64,000 nt of DNA. It comes from Apostichopus japonicus (Eukaryota > Echinodermata > Holothuroidea > Aspidochirotida > Stichopodidae). The DNA is taken from positions 16,526,111 through 16,590,110 of the forward strand of contig NC_092576.1 in the NCBI RefSeq assembly GCF_037975245.1, in the 5' to 3' direction. Both the position numbers and the translations under genes were made by a program. This document shows positions 14,394-26,052 of the stretch, one piece after another (within the stretch, counting starts at the first letter, position 1; every line of letters begins with the position of its first letter). The notes beneath the pieces were generated by a model that searched no databases, was not told the origin of the DNA, and saw nothing but the letters and a program-made list of their open reading frames with translations.

Positions 14394-15700
14394 AACATTT
14401 ATGAACCAGGAAAAGCTTGCTGCCACTTCTCTGGTCCGAAAAAATTATAGCATGAGGTAAATTTCCTCCTGGGTGCATAATTATCATAACAGGTCAAGAA
14501 TTTTTACCAAAGGTGATCATATTTGAATATCTGGAGTCGGCTCAGACTTGAAGGGTCTTGGATTTGGCTCATACCAAGTGGACTCGACTACAGCTCTGCC
14601 ATAAATATAAAAAGATAATGGATTGTTAATAATTTATTATATGATGTTGAGAAGGTAGAGACTTAGAAAGTTAACTCCTAAATGTAATGGATAGCATTAA
14701 ACTCTTCGTTTCACTAACAAAAGGATTCTCAAATACAGTACTAGCAACATTACAGCTGAAATAATGGATCACCAATACGATGCAGTGAAGAAAGGGAGTT
14801 TAATAAAGAGCATCCCTCAATGTAATGACTAGGATAAAACTCTTAGTTTCACTAACAAAAGGATACCACATGCAGTACCAACAAGAGGGATGCCCATAAT
14901 ATTGAGGGTCCACTAGACTTAAGGTTTGCTAGACCCAACACCCCCATTGTGGGAAGCATTATTGAGCGTCTTGTTAGCATTTATTGGGTAACTGAAAGTA
15001 TTGAAGGACCTTGGTGACTCCCCTCCCAGTAGTTTTATAACATTTATGAACCAGGAAGGCCTTGCTGCCACTTATCTGGTCCGAAAAAATTATAGCATGA
15101 GGTAAATTTCCTCCTGGGTGCATAATTATCATAACAGTTCAAGAATTTTTACCGAAGGTGATCTTTGGTATCTGGAGTCGGCTCGGAATTGAGGGGTCTT
15201 GTATTTGGCTCAGACCAGATGGACTTGGACTCTGGCTAATTGGACTCGACTACAGCTCTGTCATAAATATAAAGAGATAATGGATTGTTAATAATTTATT
15301 ATATGATGTTGTGAAGGTAGACACTTAGAGAGTACTCCTAAATGTAATGGATAGCATTAAACTCTTCGTTTCACTAACAAAAGGATTCTCAAATACAGTA
15401 CTAGCAACATTACAACTAGAATAGTTGATTACCAATACGCTGCAGTGAAGTAAGGGAGTTTAATAAAGAGCATCCCTCAATGTAATGACTAGGATGAAAC
15501 TCTTAGTTTCACTAACAAAAGTATACCACATGCAGTACCAACATGGGGGGGGGGGAGGATGCCCATTACATTGAGGGTCCACTAGACTTAAGGTTTGCTA
15601 GACCCAAAATCCCCATTGTGGGAAGCATTATTGAGCATCTAGTTAGCATTAATTGGGTAACTGAAGTATTAAAAGACCTTGGTGTCTCCCCTCCCAGCAG
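14394..15700. repeat. Tandem duplication of about 645 bases, present only in the left arm
   Basis: The block starting AACATTTATGAACCAGGAA at 14,394 repeats from 15,039. Shared landmarks include 'gcatgaggtaaatttcctcc', 'ggattgttaataatttatta' and 'gcttagacccaa'-like words. The right arm holds only one copy (about 29,790-30,470). Each unit also contains an older internal repeat of about 140 bases marked by CACTAACAAAAGGAT near 14,714 and 14,856, and again near 15,378. The duplication therefore postdates the arm duplication, or the right arm collapsed. Confidence 0.85.
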
Positions 15701-18700
15701 TATAACAACTGGAATAGTGGATTGGTGAAACAATGTTTTATTTGATACAGCGAAGTAAGGGAGTTACATGAATAATAGTTAATGCAATGAATATGATTAA
15801 AATCTTTGTTTTACTAACGAAAATTATTCTCAAATACAGCAACATAAGAATTTGTATAAATGGATTATTAATAATGAATTTTATGATGCTGTGAAGGAAG
15901 AAAATTCATTAACAAATTTTAATTTGTATGCTGCATGTCATATACCTGTCCAGAAACTAAAAAGAACAATTCAAACTCATAGAATGCATCGTACCTGGCT
16001 CCAAGCAATGACATATAAATCTAGTCCTCATTGTATCTACAGAAGTTGTTTGTCTCATTTTAATCGAAAGCCTTTCCTTTCATTGAAAATTTTGATCTTC
16101 AGTAAAAATATTCTTCTGTCTGCAGATTTTATTGATGACAGTACTTCCTTCTCTTGTGGAGAAATTCCACCAGCTCTTGTTAACCTACAACAAACCAAAA
16201 CAACATTTCAATCATATGTCAAAGTTTCACTGAAGTAAATTCCATGTAAATATTTTTTAAAGCCTCACATTTTGATATTGACATTGTTGCAAAAGGTACA
16301 AATAAACACATCATAATCAAGGTTAAAATGTGATGGTGTGTTAACACCTCAAGTCTTTGCTTCACAATCCTACCTACAATTCATTCCAGCCTGCCAGATG
16401 GCAGATTTACAGTACATTTAGTTTTCAAAGACTACACATAGAGTCATTTCAATTCTGATAACATTCTATGATGGTGGAAGTAGCAAAGTAAAACAAAAGG
16501 TTTGGCAGTGGACTTGGTGGGAAGTGGAAAGTCTTTCTTACATTAATTTGTTAGCCGTTGCCTTAGATCGTTTACAGTTTTTGAAAATAAACAGCAAATT
16601 TTCATCATCTTTGTTCGTGTTGAAACTTAGTACAGTAAATTTATATTATGTATAGTGTGTGTTGATCAGACTTAGAGGATATTAAAGGGAAGGCTTTAGA
16701 AAACTAACTTCAGGTCATAGGGCTTTAAAATATATCTCACAGTCAATACTTACTGAATATTAAAGACAACCAGCAGCTCAAAGTTACAGTATTTTGATAT
16801 CCTGCGTCGACCTTGAAATTGCAGCCCTGTACTTCTTGCAATAAAGTGGAGCATATCTGCTGTGGTGTTCTCATTCTGCATTCATGCATTCCTCAAATTG
16901 TGCCAAATTTAAGCCATCTTTTCTGACAAGAGAATGAACATAAATAAGTCCAGATAATTGTTTCATAAATTGCAAGTGGAAGTCTTGACAGTGCAGTTCC
17001 CTATTTGATGTCAATACTTAGTGTACATGTTGTCCAATATTCATGTCAGTTTAGTTAATTTAGCTATCACTTTTTTCATGGAAACCGCATATGCAACAAT
17101 TGAGAAAAATGCCACACTACTAAGTTTGAATATTGATCTATTATTTGGTATGTAAGTTGTACCCAGGAATTTAGCATGCAATCACTTCAAGAGATTGACT
17201 GAGTATTCATGCATGGTTCAATGCCTCATCTCGCATGCAGTTCATTTACTTAAAAATTGCATGCACCCTAGACTATGTATACCGGTACATTTAGTCCCTC
17301 AACGTATCATTTGGGGTTTAAGCTCAGGACTACTCGTGTACACAGACTTTGGCATTATGACTGAGTTCATTTTTAATGTTTGGTTTCAATGATGTTGAAA
17401 CTTTCCACTCACGATGGCATATGTGTGCGTGTGCATTGGTAGGAGTACTGTGTTTGTGATCCTAGCTTGTAAACACAGTTTCTCATGACAGTAAGCTTTA
17501 TTGGACAGATCTCATAGTTGGTACAGTATGTATGTATAGATGCATCACAAGTACAAGAAGCCTATTGTTTTTGGTGAAGGTCAAAGGTACTTTAGGTAAA
17601 AATGGTCAAATTGTGAAAACTCAATTTGAAGCATGGATAGATCTATTTATTGGTATGTCTAGGCCAGTGGTTGGGTCAACAGGGCAAACTTGTGAAAACC
17701 TTATTTAAACCATACATCTCAAAGCAGGGTACACTAGCTTGCAGAGATACATAATGTTTAGTATCATGTTATATCGCTACAGAAGGCTTTCAGTGGTCTT
17801 TTTAGATCCCCAACTGTCACTTTGAAAATGTTGTTTATCACTGTTCTCAATAGTTTTTTGCTGTATATTATTAAGATATAATAAGTTGTACATGCAGCCT
17901 ACACATATACAGTAGCATACATGTCAAATTGACAAATTCATAAAATGAAACTTATTACATAATGGAAACCATGTGCAGTGCAGTTTGCATAATGGTGATC
18001 TATTTATACACCCAACCAGCTAGTATCGGATCATAGCAACATGTTACCACATGTATGCATTTAAGTGTTTTGTCACACAGTACAGTGCTAACATCATACA
18101 AGGGAGTTTTATTTGTTCCATAACAACTCTGATCATAATAGCCTGTTCGTGCCGGGAGTTGTAATGGAACAACTCCCTGGTTTGTGCTATGGACATGAGA
18201 ACTATTTAGTGCCTGTTGAACATTAGTCTTGTACTGCATTTTCATGTTACTTACTAACACCAAATTACTGCACACAGATGGTCATTTTTAAAAGTATGAA
18301 AACTGAATACAATCAAGAGCTTTTATTTGGACATGATACCCAATATGAAACTACTTTAGTTGCACATACTGTATGTATGCTGGTTTTTATCATGAATGAT
18401 TTTTATAGGAGCCATGAATTTTTTTTTTTTAAGAAGTAGGTCTGGATTCCCTTGGCATTATAACCTGATTGAAATTTAACCTCTGTGATTGCACTAATAT
18501 GTGAGACCATTGATCAACCTAATTAATAGCTTTTAATGATGAAGACACAGATAACAATTTCATAACTCATTAGTGTGAACACAATGCAAGGTTCAATGAG
18601 GTACTGTTATTTCCTTAAAATGCATAGCTGGTGGTTTTTCAACATACTCTAATCCTTTCAAATATGTTACATTGAATCTTTACACTTTTCCATTGATATA

Positions 18701-19393
18701 TCACAGACTGTGTTTTTTTGTTATGGGACACCGTAAAACTGGGTCAAACCTAGCAATTTTGGAGAAGGAATTTGCTCTTTTCGCAAAAACTCCTAAGTGC
18801 TCAAGTGACTGTACAGTAGGTCACCCTGTGAAGGCATTGTGGGACTTTTGAGGAATACTTTTGATCAAGCTATTACTTCAGCACTATTAACACTACCCAC
18901 ATCATAACGTTAATATCAAAATGCCTAAATTACTTAGCCATGATTGCGTTGTTATTCTAAAATGAATACTCAATTGTTTACCTTCAGCCATGATTCATCC
19001 CATAGGTGCAGGGGAAAAAAACTCATGTTACAAAAAATTGTTGTACACTGCTACACTGAGGCCCTATGTGACTTACTGTAGTTCTCTGAATCAGAACCAA
19101 TGACACACCACTACTACTGTACACACAGGGCTAAGTGATGCACACTTACACATATAGAGAATATTGTGGGGATGAATATTGTACTGAGACGGGAAACGTT
19201 TTCACATTTTTTACTTTTGTAACTCGTTTATGGAATCTATCAGGGCCTTTTTCTTACTGTAGTGTTCCGTTTGCTTGTGTATCTGTTTTTGTGGAGTTGT
19301 GACTTTCTGACTGCCTTATTTTATGGCAGAGAGATTGAGACATACCCAAAGATTTATATTTTGTGAAATGGTTCAAAATTGCATCGCACGAAT
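15701..19393. other. Arm-unique sequence, no gene recognised
   Basis: Contains a 128-codon frame at 15,852-16,238. Its mirror at 29,312-29,653 is shorter, and most differences between the two change the residue, so I do not call it a gene. An 83-base piece present in the right arm (28,675-28,757) is missing here near 16,770. No RNA gene was seen. Confidence 0.4.
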
Positions 19394-19856
19394 GCAAGTT
19401 CTTTCATACCCCTAAATTGACACATCTGTCGATAAGCTTACTGTAGTGAAGGCCTAAGTAAACATCCATTATCTTTGGATGCTGTTTGCTATGCTCTGAG
19501 GTAATTTTGTATTTTCTGAAATGGACAATAAATTTTCTATCTATCTGAGCCTCTAACCTCAGAAAGGTCAGGTCCCAGAGATTAGTGGTATAATATTGAG
19601 GTAGGCCTAATTTTGGTTATTTTTAGGGAGTAAGATTTCCAAATGCCCCAAAACATGCACAAACACAATTTGAGCAGCATATACCTGAAATGGATTCAAA
19701 CTCATGAAATATTTAACTCTGCTTGGCTGCAAAAAGTTATGGTTGCCTGCTGTATAGTTGCTAGTACTAGCTACAGTAGTAGTAGGCTAGTATAGTAATA
19801 GTAGTACTAGGCCTAGGCTAGTAATATTTGGAGGTGCGTCAATTATTAAGCCTTTA
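19394..19856 (+). mobile_element. GACGCAC-ended MITE, truncated copy 2 (left arm)
   Basis: Matches the right-hand part of the element at 2,800-3,401, from CAAGTTCTTTCATACCCC to GGTGCGTCAATTATTAAGCC. The left terminal repeat is missing. It is interrupted by the small LINE tail insertion at 19,501-19,544 and by an expanded CTAGTA-rich stretch near 19,760-19,815. The mirror copy is at 25,632-26,052. Confidence 0.7.
19501..19544 (+). mobile_element. 44-base LINE/SINE 3' tail insertion, left arm only
   Basis: The insert ends in 'gacaataaattttctatctat', which contains a poly(A)-signal-like AATAAA and a short TCTA tail, the usual look of a LINE or SINE 3' end. It is flanked by CTGAG on both sides (19,496-19,500 and 19,545-19,549). 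The right arm carries the uninterrupted site CTGAGCCTC (as its reverse complement near 25,944). It is a severely 5'-truncated retroposition into one arm only. Confidence 0.82.
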
Positions 19857-20719
19857 CTTTAAAAGATCTGGAAGATCACCAAGCTGCAAAATGTGTAGGT
19901 TGACCAGTCTGTTACAACTATATACTTTAATTTATTTATCATATTTTATATTCCGAGTATCAGCAAAGGCAGTAGCAGGCAGCTGTGATTTACCATAGCC
20001 AGTAATACTGATAGGTCCAATTTAGGGCTAACGTTAGGCCTGGGCTAGTCTACTCTAACTCTAACCATGGTCTTACTTTATTTGTGTTCAGCATGAAGGT
20101 ATTTACTCTAAATGTTATTAATATATCCGGAACACTTTTAAGGAATTTACTTACAATGCATATACTCCACCAAAGTTCCAAAAGCCAGCTTCAAATGGGC
20201 AACGTTTACGGTAACCTGCGGCACTTTCCTTCGTAGACTACATGGCTAGGCCCACATAAAGTAACGTTGAATGTAGGCTATTGGGATAGCAACGATACGA
20301 TCCGATCGACTGCCCTGCCACCGAACACAGAAAGAACTGCTTATAGATGGGGGCGTTGTTTCGTTACGTGTAAATTTGCCAGTTAAAATAGAAACTCTTA
20401 TTTTCTTAAATATCCCAAATTAATGGAAGAAAACATACAAACACGAAGATTTCAGTGTAATTAGAGGAACCTGTAAGTTTCGGAACTATATATAGCCGCA
20501 TTTGGTCAAAATCGAGGTGTAAAGTTGGGATCAACATATATACCATGTTCGTAATTCTGTTATATACCCTTCGGAATTACCTCCACTTTTTAGGGGATAT
20601 TTTACCCTTTAAATGAACGATTTTTTTCTTGTAACTTCGGAATTGATAAGTTTATGAGGTTTTCTCTTAACTCGAAATAATCATTCCTCAAAGGGAGTGA
20701 AATTGATTGAACAAGAAGA
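19857..20719. other. No gene seen
   Basis: Arm sequence with many AGGCCTA and TAACGTTA words. No coding or repeat call could be supported. Confidence 0.45.
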
Positions 20720-21077
<358 letters not shown>

Positions 21078-21659
21078 ACGTATTGTTTTAATACCTTGGT
21101 ACATTGCAAGAAAGGGTCAAACTGTCGTCACTGTTTACTCCCATAACTCAGTTTTTAGAGTTTCTAGCCACCTCCGATACCTCAATAACAATACGTTGCG
21201 ATCTTGATAGAATGAGACCTTCATGTTCTATGGTTTAATTTTCAACACAAATTTGGGGAGTTACGCAATAAAGTCTTGCTGTCACATGTTGGAACCTTGA
21301 ACACTGAGAACTTCATTGGTCAGTTTGAACAGAGCTCTGAGAAATTGTGCATGATGCAGCAGTATCATCGGCATATTTTGTAACAGAAATGTGTGAATTT
21401 GACCTAATTTCATAAGTATATGTAGTAAATGATATAGCAGATAATTAACCTACCTCCCCTAAGGCACACCAACCTTATTTCCGATATTTCCGATAACCCT
21501 TAATCCATCTTAACTTGTCTAGACCATCCTTAAAGAAATTGTGGCAGCCAATGAATAAGCCATGTTTCTTTCATAAATCGTAAAAGATCCTTCATTAATT
21601 TAGCAAGACGATATGAAATGCATTTGAAAAGTCAAGAAAAAGACCCTTTGATATAATTA
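21078..21659. other. Spacer, no gene seen
   Basis: Single-copy spacer sequence with no signal that I can support. Confidence 0.45.
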
Positions 21660-22080
21660 TTCTTTACAATCTAAATTCTTTCATTCATTTCATTCATTTA
21701 TTTATTTTTGTTCTTTCACAACATTAGTATGACATTAGAAGGAGATAAGAAACAAAACTTGTGAAAGGAAGTGTATTAAAAACCCCATAGGGCTTGTCGG
21801 GTAGTGACACTCCCTAAAAAAATACAGAACTTTACAAATAGAAAAGAGAACCACAAGAACAAAACAAACAAAACCACCTCTTCCTCTCCCTTCCCTAACC
21901 CCCATTCTCCCAGTTTCAATGAATAAATGAGTAAATGAGACACAATAACATGGATTAATCAATCCTTTGATATCTACAATACATGGATTCTTCGAGTGGC
22001 TTGCAACTTCCTTTCTGGAACAGTAAGTGCCTTCTCCTTTATTATGTAGAGCAGACTTATGGGTTAACAATCCCAATGTA
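21660..22080 (-). mobile_element. LINE/SINE-like 3' end
   Basis: On the minus strand the sequence runs through GACAAGCCCTATGGGG and a stretch with AACAAAAATAAATAAATG, then ends in an AATGAATGA-type tail (plus strand 'ttcattcatttcattcattt' near 21,680). A short simple-repeat tail after an A-rich end is typical of non-LTR retrotransposons of CR1/L2 type and their SINEs. The 5' part is not recognisable and no reverse transcriptase frame is present. The boundary towards 22,080 is approximate. Confidence 0.5.
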
Positions 22081-24132
22081 TGGTACCCAGGGCTGAGGGT
22101 GTATCAATTTGATGATGTTCATTTGGTTTGTGTGTCCATATTCTGGCTTGGTTTATTTTTCCAAAAAATCTGGTATAACTTCCCCTATGATCCTGGACTT
22201 TTCAGCCTGTGGAAGAAAACATCTAAGGTTCTGTCAAATCTGAAGGTTGATATACAGATGTTCTAGTAATTCGGTCTACCCCCCCCCCCCCTTGCTCCTA
22301 GTCCTTTGTAGCAAAGAAACTACTTAAGAATAAACTATACTAGTACCTTCCAAAGTTTCATGTAAAAGTGTGTGACCTTCAACTATGTTACTAGGTATTA
22401 TTAAGCTACATATAGGTAGTTATAAGTTAGGCTAGAGTAATGCTCGTGATGAGCAAAGCCGCCAACAGCTAAGAGAAACCAGACTTCTTAAGGGAGTTGT
22501 TACAATTTTAACGTTTCTTTATATATGAAACTGAAGACTGGAGAAAGTCGAAAGTGAAAATGAGCTGGTGTTTGCATGTTTTAATTTGTCATAATACTGG
22601 TATTTGGTTATTGAACTGTTCACATTCACATTGAATAGGAGACAGAAATACAAAAGATTACATGATATCGCCCCCCCCTCCCCCACCATGTCAATTGGCA
22701 CTATGACATTAAACATTGGCACAACAAAATAGCTCCATGTCACGACTTTAAAAAACCAATTTACTCCCGTATCGTGCAAGATAATGGACTTACATATTTT
22801 AGGGATAAGTTCATCACTAGAATCTCGGTGTGATATAAGCTCATTATGATGGTTTGTGATTCCTTCCCTTTAATCCTTAGGTATGATTAGACTTACACTA
22901 AGAATTGCTTAAATTAATTAACCTTGGTCTAAGTATTGTAGTCTTTGCGGTCACAATTTAAATTTACGTGATTTATTCATCATTTTTTATACGAGTTACA
23001 CCCATTGTCATCAATGTCCGTCTGTGACTTACACCACCTGTTTCATTTACACACAGCTCTAATTTAACACTGTTGCACCGATTCAGTAGAGATAAATAGC
23101 GTTACTCCATTCTACATTCTATAGCTAATCGCGCAACAGATACAATCATCGAATCTACTGCAATCATAACACTAATCTACTATCCAGGTATATTATTGTT
23201 GACCCACTGGCGATCCTGTTTTCACGAGTTATACTATCGTGTATGAAATGATGCATTAATCAATGAAAAGACGAGGTGGAAGTAATAAAGATATTACATT
23301 CGCATTATCCTGGGTGTTTTCATATGGCAGTTAGTTGGTTCTCAAATCATTATGACATGGTTGTTATTTTCGGCTTGTTCCAAAGGGTAATAATTGTCGT
23401 TATGCAAAAACACATGGACTTAAGACAAATTGTGTTACTGAGTGGCTATAATGACTAAAGTATTCGTCAGTATGTGAAAACGAGAGTGGGCCTCAGGTGG
23501 ACATTCGTCAAAAATCAGTCACAAAAAAACGACAAAACTTGACAGTTTTAGAACTTCAAACCCGGCTGAACCGATTCTTCAACCTCGAAATAATTAGGAA
23601 CAATGTCTAGCTCAATTTCGCCATAAGTGCACATTCGCCACTACGCGAAAACGGGAACGACTTGTTATCGATAACTTGGTGTGTTGCCGTAGTTTGTCAA
23701 GGTCTTGGTACTACGGGCGAAGGTCATTAATTAAGTTTCGTAACACATCGGGAAACGATTAGAGGGGTGGGGCGTAGGTTTGTGGGGCGTGCGTTTTTAT
23801 GCAGATGGGAACAATCTCGATCAAGAAGTGATGGGTGCGTCCCTCCCCCCCCCCGCCCATGATATACCCTCGGAACCACTTCATGATTTTCACAGGAGAT
23901 GTGCTCAGTTCTCAAATTGCATGCGTAAAATATTTTCAAATTCATTGTACGAGGACATATGTCTAGTGCAGTTCGCATATAGATCCTGGTCTAATACTGA
24001 AATGCGTCATGTTCCCGGACGACTCGGTCGAGTTCGAGATCAGCCACAGTTGGTTTCATAGCACAATTGTACAATTGTTTAAGGCGTCCGTACACACACA
24101 CACGCGTATGATAGACCATATATAACATATAC

Positions 24133-24136
<4 letters not shown>
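22081..24136. other. Spacer, no gene seen
   Basis: No protein, RNA gene or repeat recognised. Short frames at 22,027-22,266, 23,276-23,458 and 23,780-24,061 lack any recognisable motif. Confidence 0.45.
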
Positions 24137-24226
<90 letters not shown>

Positions 24227-24236
24227 CTATATATAC

Positions 24237-24269
<33 letters not shown>

Positions 24270-24297
24270 CATACATATATATATATATATACATTAT
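24137..24297. repeat. (TA)n microsatellite in spacer
   Basis: TA repeat, pure to about 24,220 and then broken by TATC, TACATA and CATACATA variants. It is not at an arm border. Confidence 0.93.
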
Positions 24298-24637
24298 AGA
24301 GAGAGGAACAATGGAAACGTCAAAAATAAAGTTGTTAGTGTACAGGGTAGGGCGAGACGAACGCCCCTTTCGAAATCCTTGATCCGTCACTGGCTACCCT
24401 GTGTATATAATACGGATCAGCACTGTAATTATGTCACTGTTCCTCTTTCTCTTCGCGGTGTCTTAGCGCTTTTCTTACACTCCCTCCTTTTCTCCTTTTT
24501 CTGATTTTACTTCTTTTTCTTTTCCCTTCCTCCTCTTTTTTCTCCTCTATTTTATCAAAACTCCTGATCAGACAAAGGCTTCGGCACATGCAAACTGAAC
24601 GAGTATCCATTTTCTACCTATAACGTTATGACACCGG

Positions 24638-24640
<3 letters not shown>

Positions 24641-24686
<46 letters not shown>
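24641..24686. repeat. (TA)n microsatellite, inner right border
   Basis: 46 bases of TA repeat immediately before the right arm (CATTGGTATATTTG). It is much shorter than the matching left border tract. Confidence 0.95.
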
Positions 24687-24689
<3 letters not shown>

Positions 24690-24790
24690 TGGTATATTTG
24701 TTTACTTCAACGCATGGTAGCTGGGACTTAGGTTTACCTCGGGGATAGGTTTACCTGACACCAGGTAAACCTAAGTCTAGGGTCTTCTTG
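24687..24790. repeat. Arm-end module (right arm, inner)
   Basis: Mirror of 20,720-20,817, with GACTTAGGTTTACCTCGG, ATAGGTTTACCTGAC and CAGGTAAACCTAAGTC in order after the (TA)n border. Confidence 0.6.
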
Positions 24791-24965
24791 TTCAATCAAT
24801 TTCACTTCCTTTGAGGAATGATTATTTCGAGTTAAGAGAAAAATTCATAAACTTTTCAATTCCGAAGTTACAAAAAAAAATCGTTCATTTAAAGGGTAAA
24901 ATTTCCCCTCAAAAGTGGAGGTAATTCCGAAGGGTATATAACAGAATTACGAACATGGTATATAT

Positions 24966-25018
24966 GTTGATATATATATATTATTATTATATATATATAT
25001 ATTATATGTATATATATT
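24966..25018. repeat. TA/TTA-rich microsatellite specific to the right arm
   Basis: An AT-only stretch (TATATATTATTATTATATA-like) sits where the left arm has about 60 bases of ordinary sequence (around 20,475-20,530, including 'ccgcatttggtcaaaatcg'). The ordinary sequence has been replaced here by simple repeat. Confidence 0.7.
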
Positions 25019-25631
25019 GTTGTTCCTCTAATTACACTGAAATCTTCGTAATTGTACTTTTTCTTCCATTAATTTGGGATATTTAAGAAAATAAGAGTTT
25101 CTATTTTAACTGGCAAATTTACACGTAACGAAACAACGCCCCCACACATAAGCAGTTCTTTCTGTGTTCGGTGGCAGGGCAGTCGATCGGATCGTATCGT
25201 TGCTATCCCAATAGCCTACATTCAACGTTACTTTATGTGGCCTAGCCATGTAGTCTACAAAGGAAAGTGCCGCAGGTTACCGTAAACGTTGCCCATTTGA
25301 AGTTGGCTTTTGGACTTTGGTGGAGTATATGCATTGTGAGTAAATTCCTTAAAAGTGTTCCTGATATATTAATAACATTTAGAGTAAATACCTTCATGCT
25401 GAACACAAATAAATTAAGACCATGGTTAGAGTTAGAGTAGACTAGCCTAGGCCTAACGTTAGCCCTAAATTGGACCTATCAGTATTACTGGCTATGGTAA
25501 ATCACAGCTGCCTGCTACTGCCTTTGCTGATACTCGGAATATAAATGTGATACATAAATTAAAGTATATACTTGTAACAGACTGGTCAACCTACACATTT
25601 TGCAGCCTGGTGATCTTCCAGATCTTTTAAA

Positions 25632-26052
25632 GTAAAGGCTTAATAATTGACGCACCTCCAAATATTACTAGGCCTACTAGTACTAGCTGGGCAACTATTA
25701 CTATATACTAGCCTACTACTACTGTAGCTAGTACTAGCAACTATACAGCAGGCAACCATAACTTTTTGCATCCAAGCAGAGTTAAATATTTCATGAGTTT
25801 GAATCCATTTCAGGTATTTGCTGATCAAATTGTTTTTGTGCATGTTTTGGGGCATTTGGAAATCTTACTCCCTAAAAATAACCAAAATTACCTCAATATA
25901 ATTAATACCACTAATCTCTGGGACCTGACCTTTCTGAAGTTAGAGGCTCAGAGCATAGCAAACAGCATCCAACGATAATGGATGTTTACTAAGGCCTTCA
26001 CTACAGTAAGCTCATCGACAGATGTGTCAATTTAGGAGTATGAAAGAACTTG
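25632..26052 (-). mobile_element. GACGCAC-ended MITE, truncated copy (right arm, inner)
   Basis: Mirror of 19,394-19,856, starting AGTAAAGGCTTAATAATTGACGCACC. It lacks the LINE tail insertion, so it shows the intact pre-insertion site around GAGGCTCAGAGC near 25,944. Confidence 0.7.

Noticed and set aside
15852-16238. 128-codon frame shared with 29,312-29,653
   Set aside because: Most differences between the arms change the amino acid and the stop position differs, as expected for non-coding DNA.
24338-24408. Short inverted pair TACAGGGTAG / CTACCCTGTGTA around a C/G-rich loop with a CGTCACTGG word
   Set aside because: Could be a remnant of a MITE end, but there is no second terminus or target duplication to support it.
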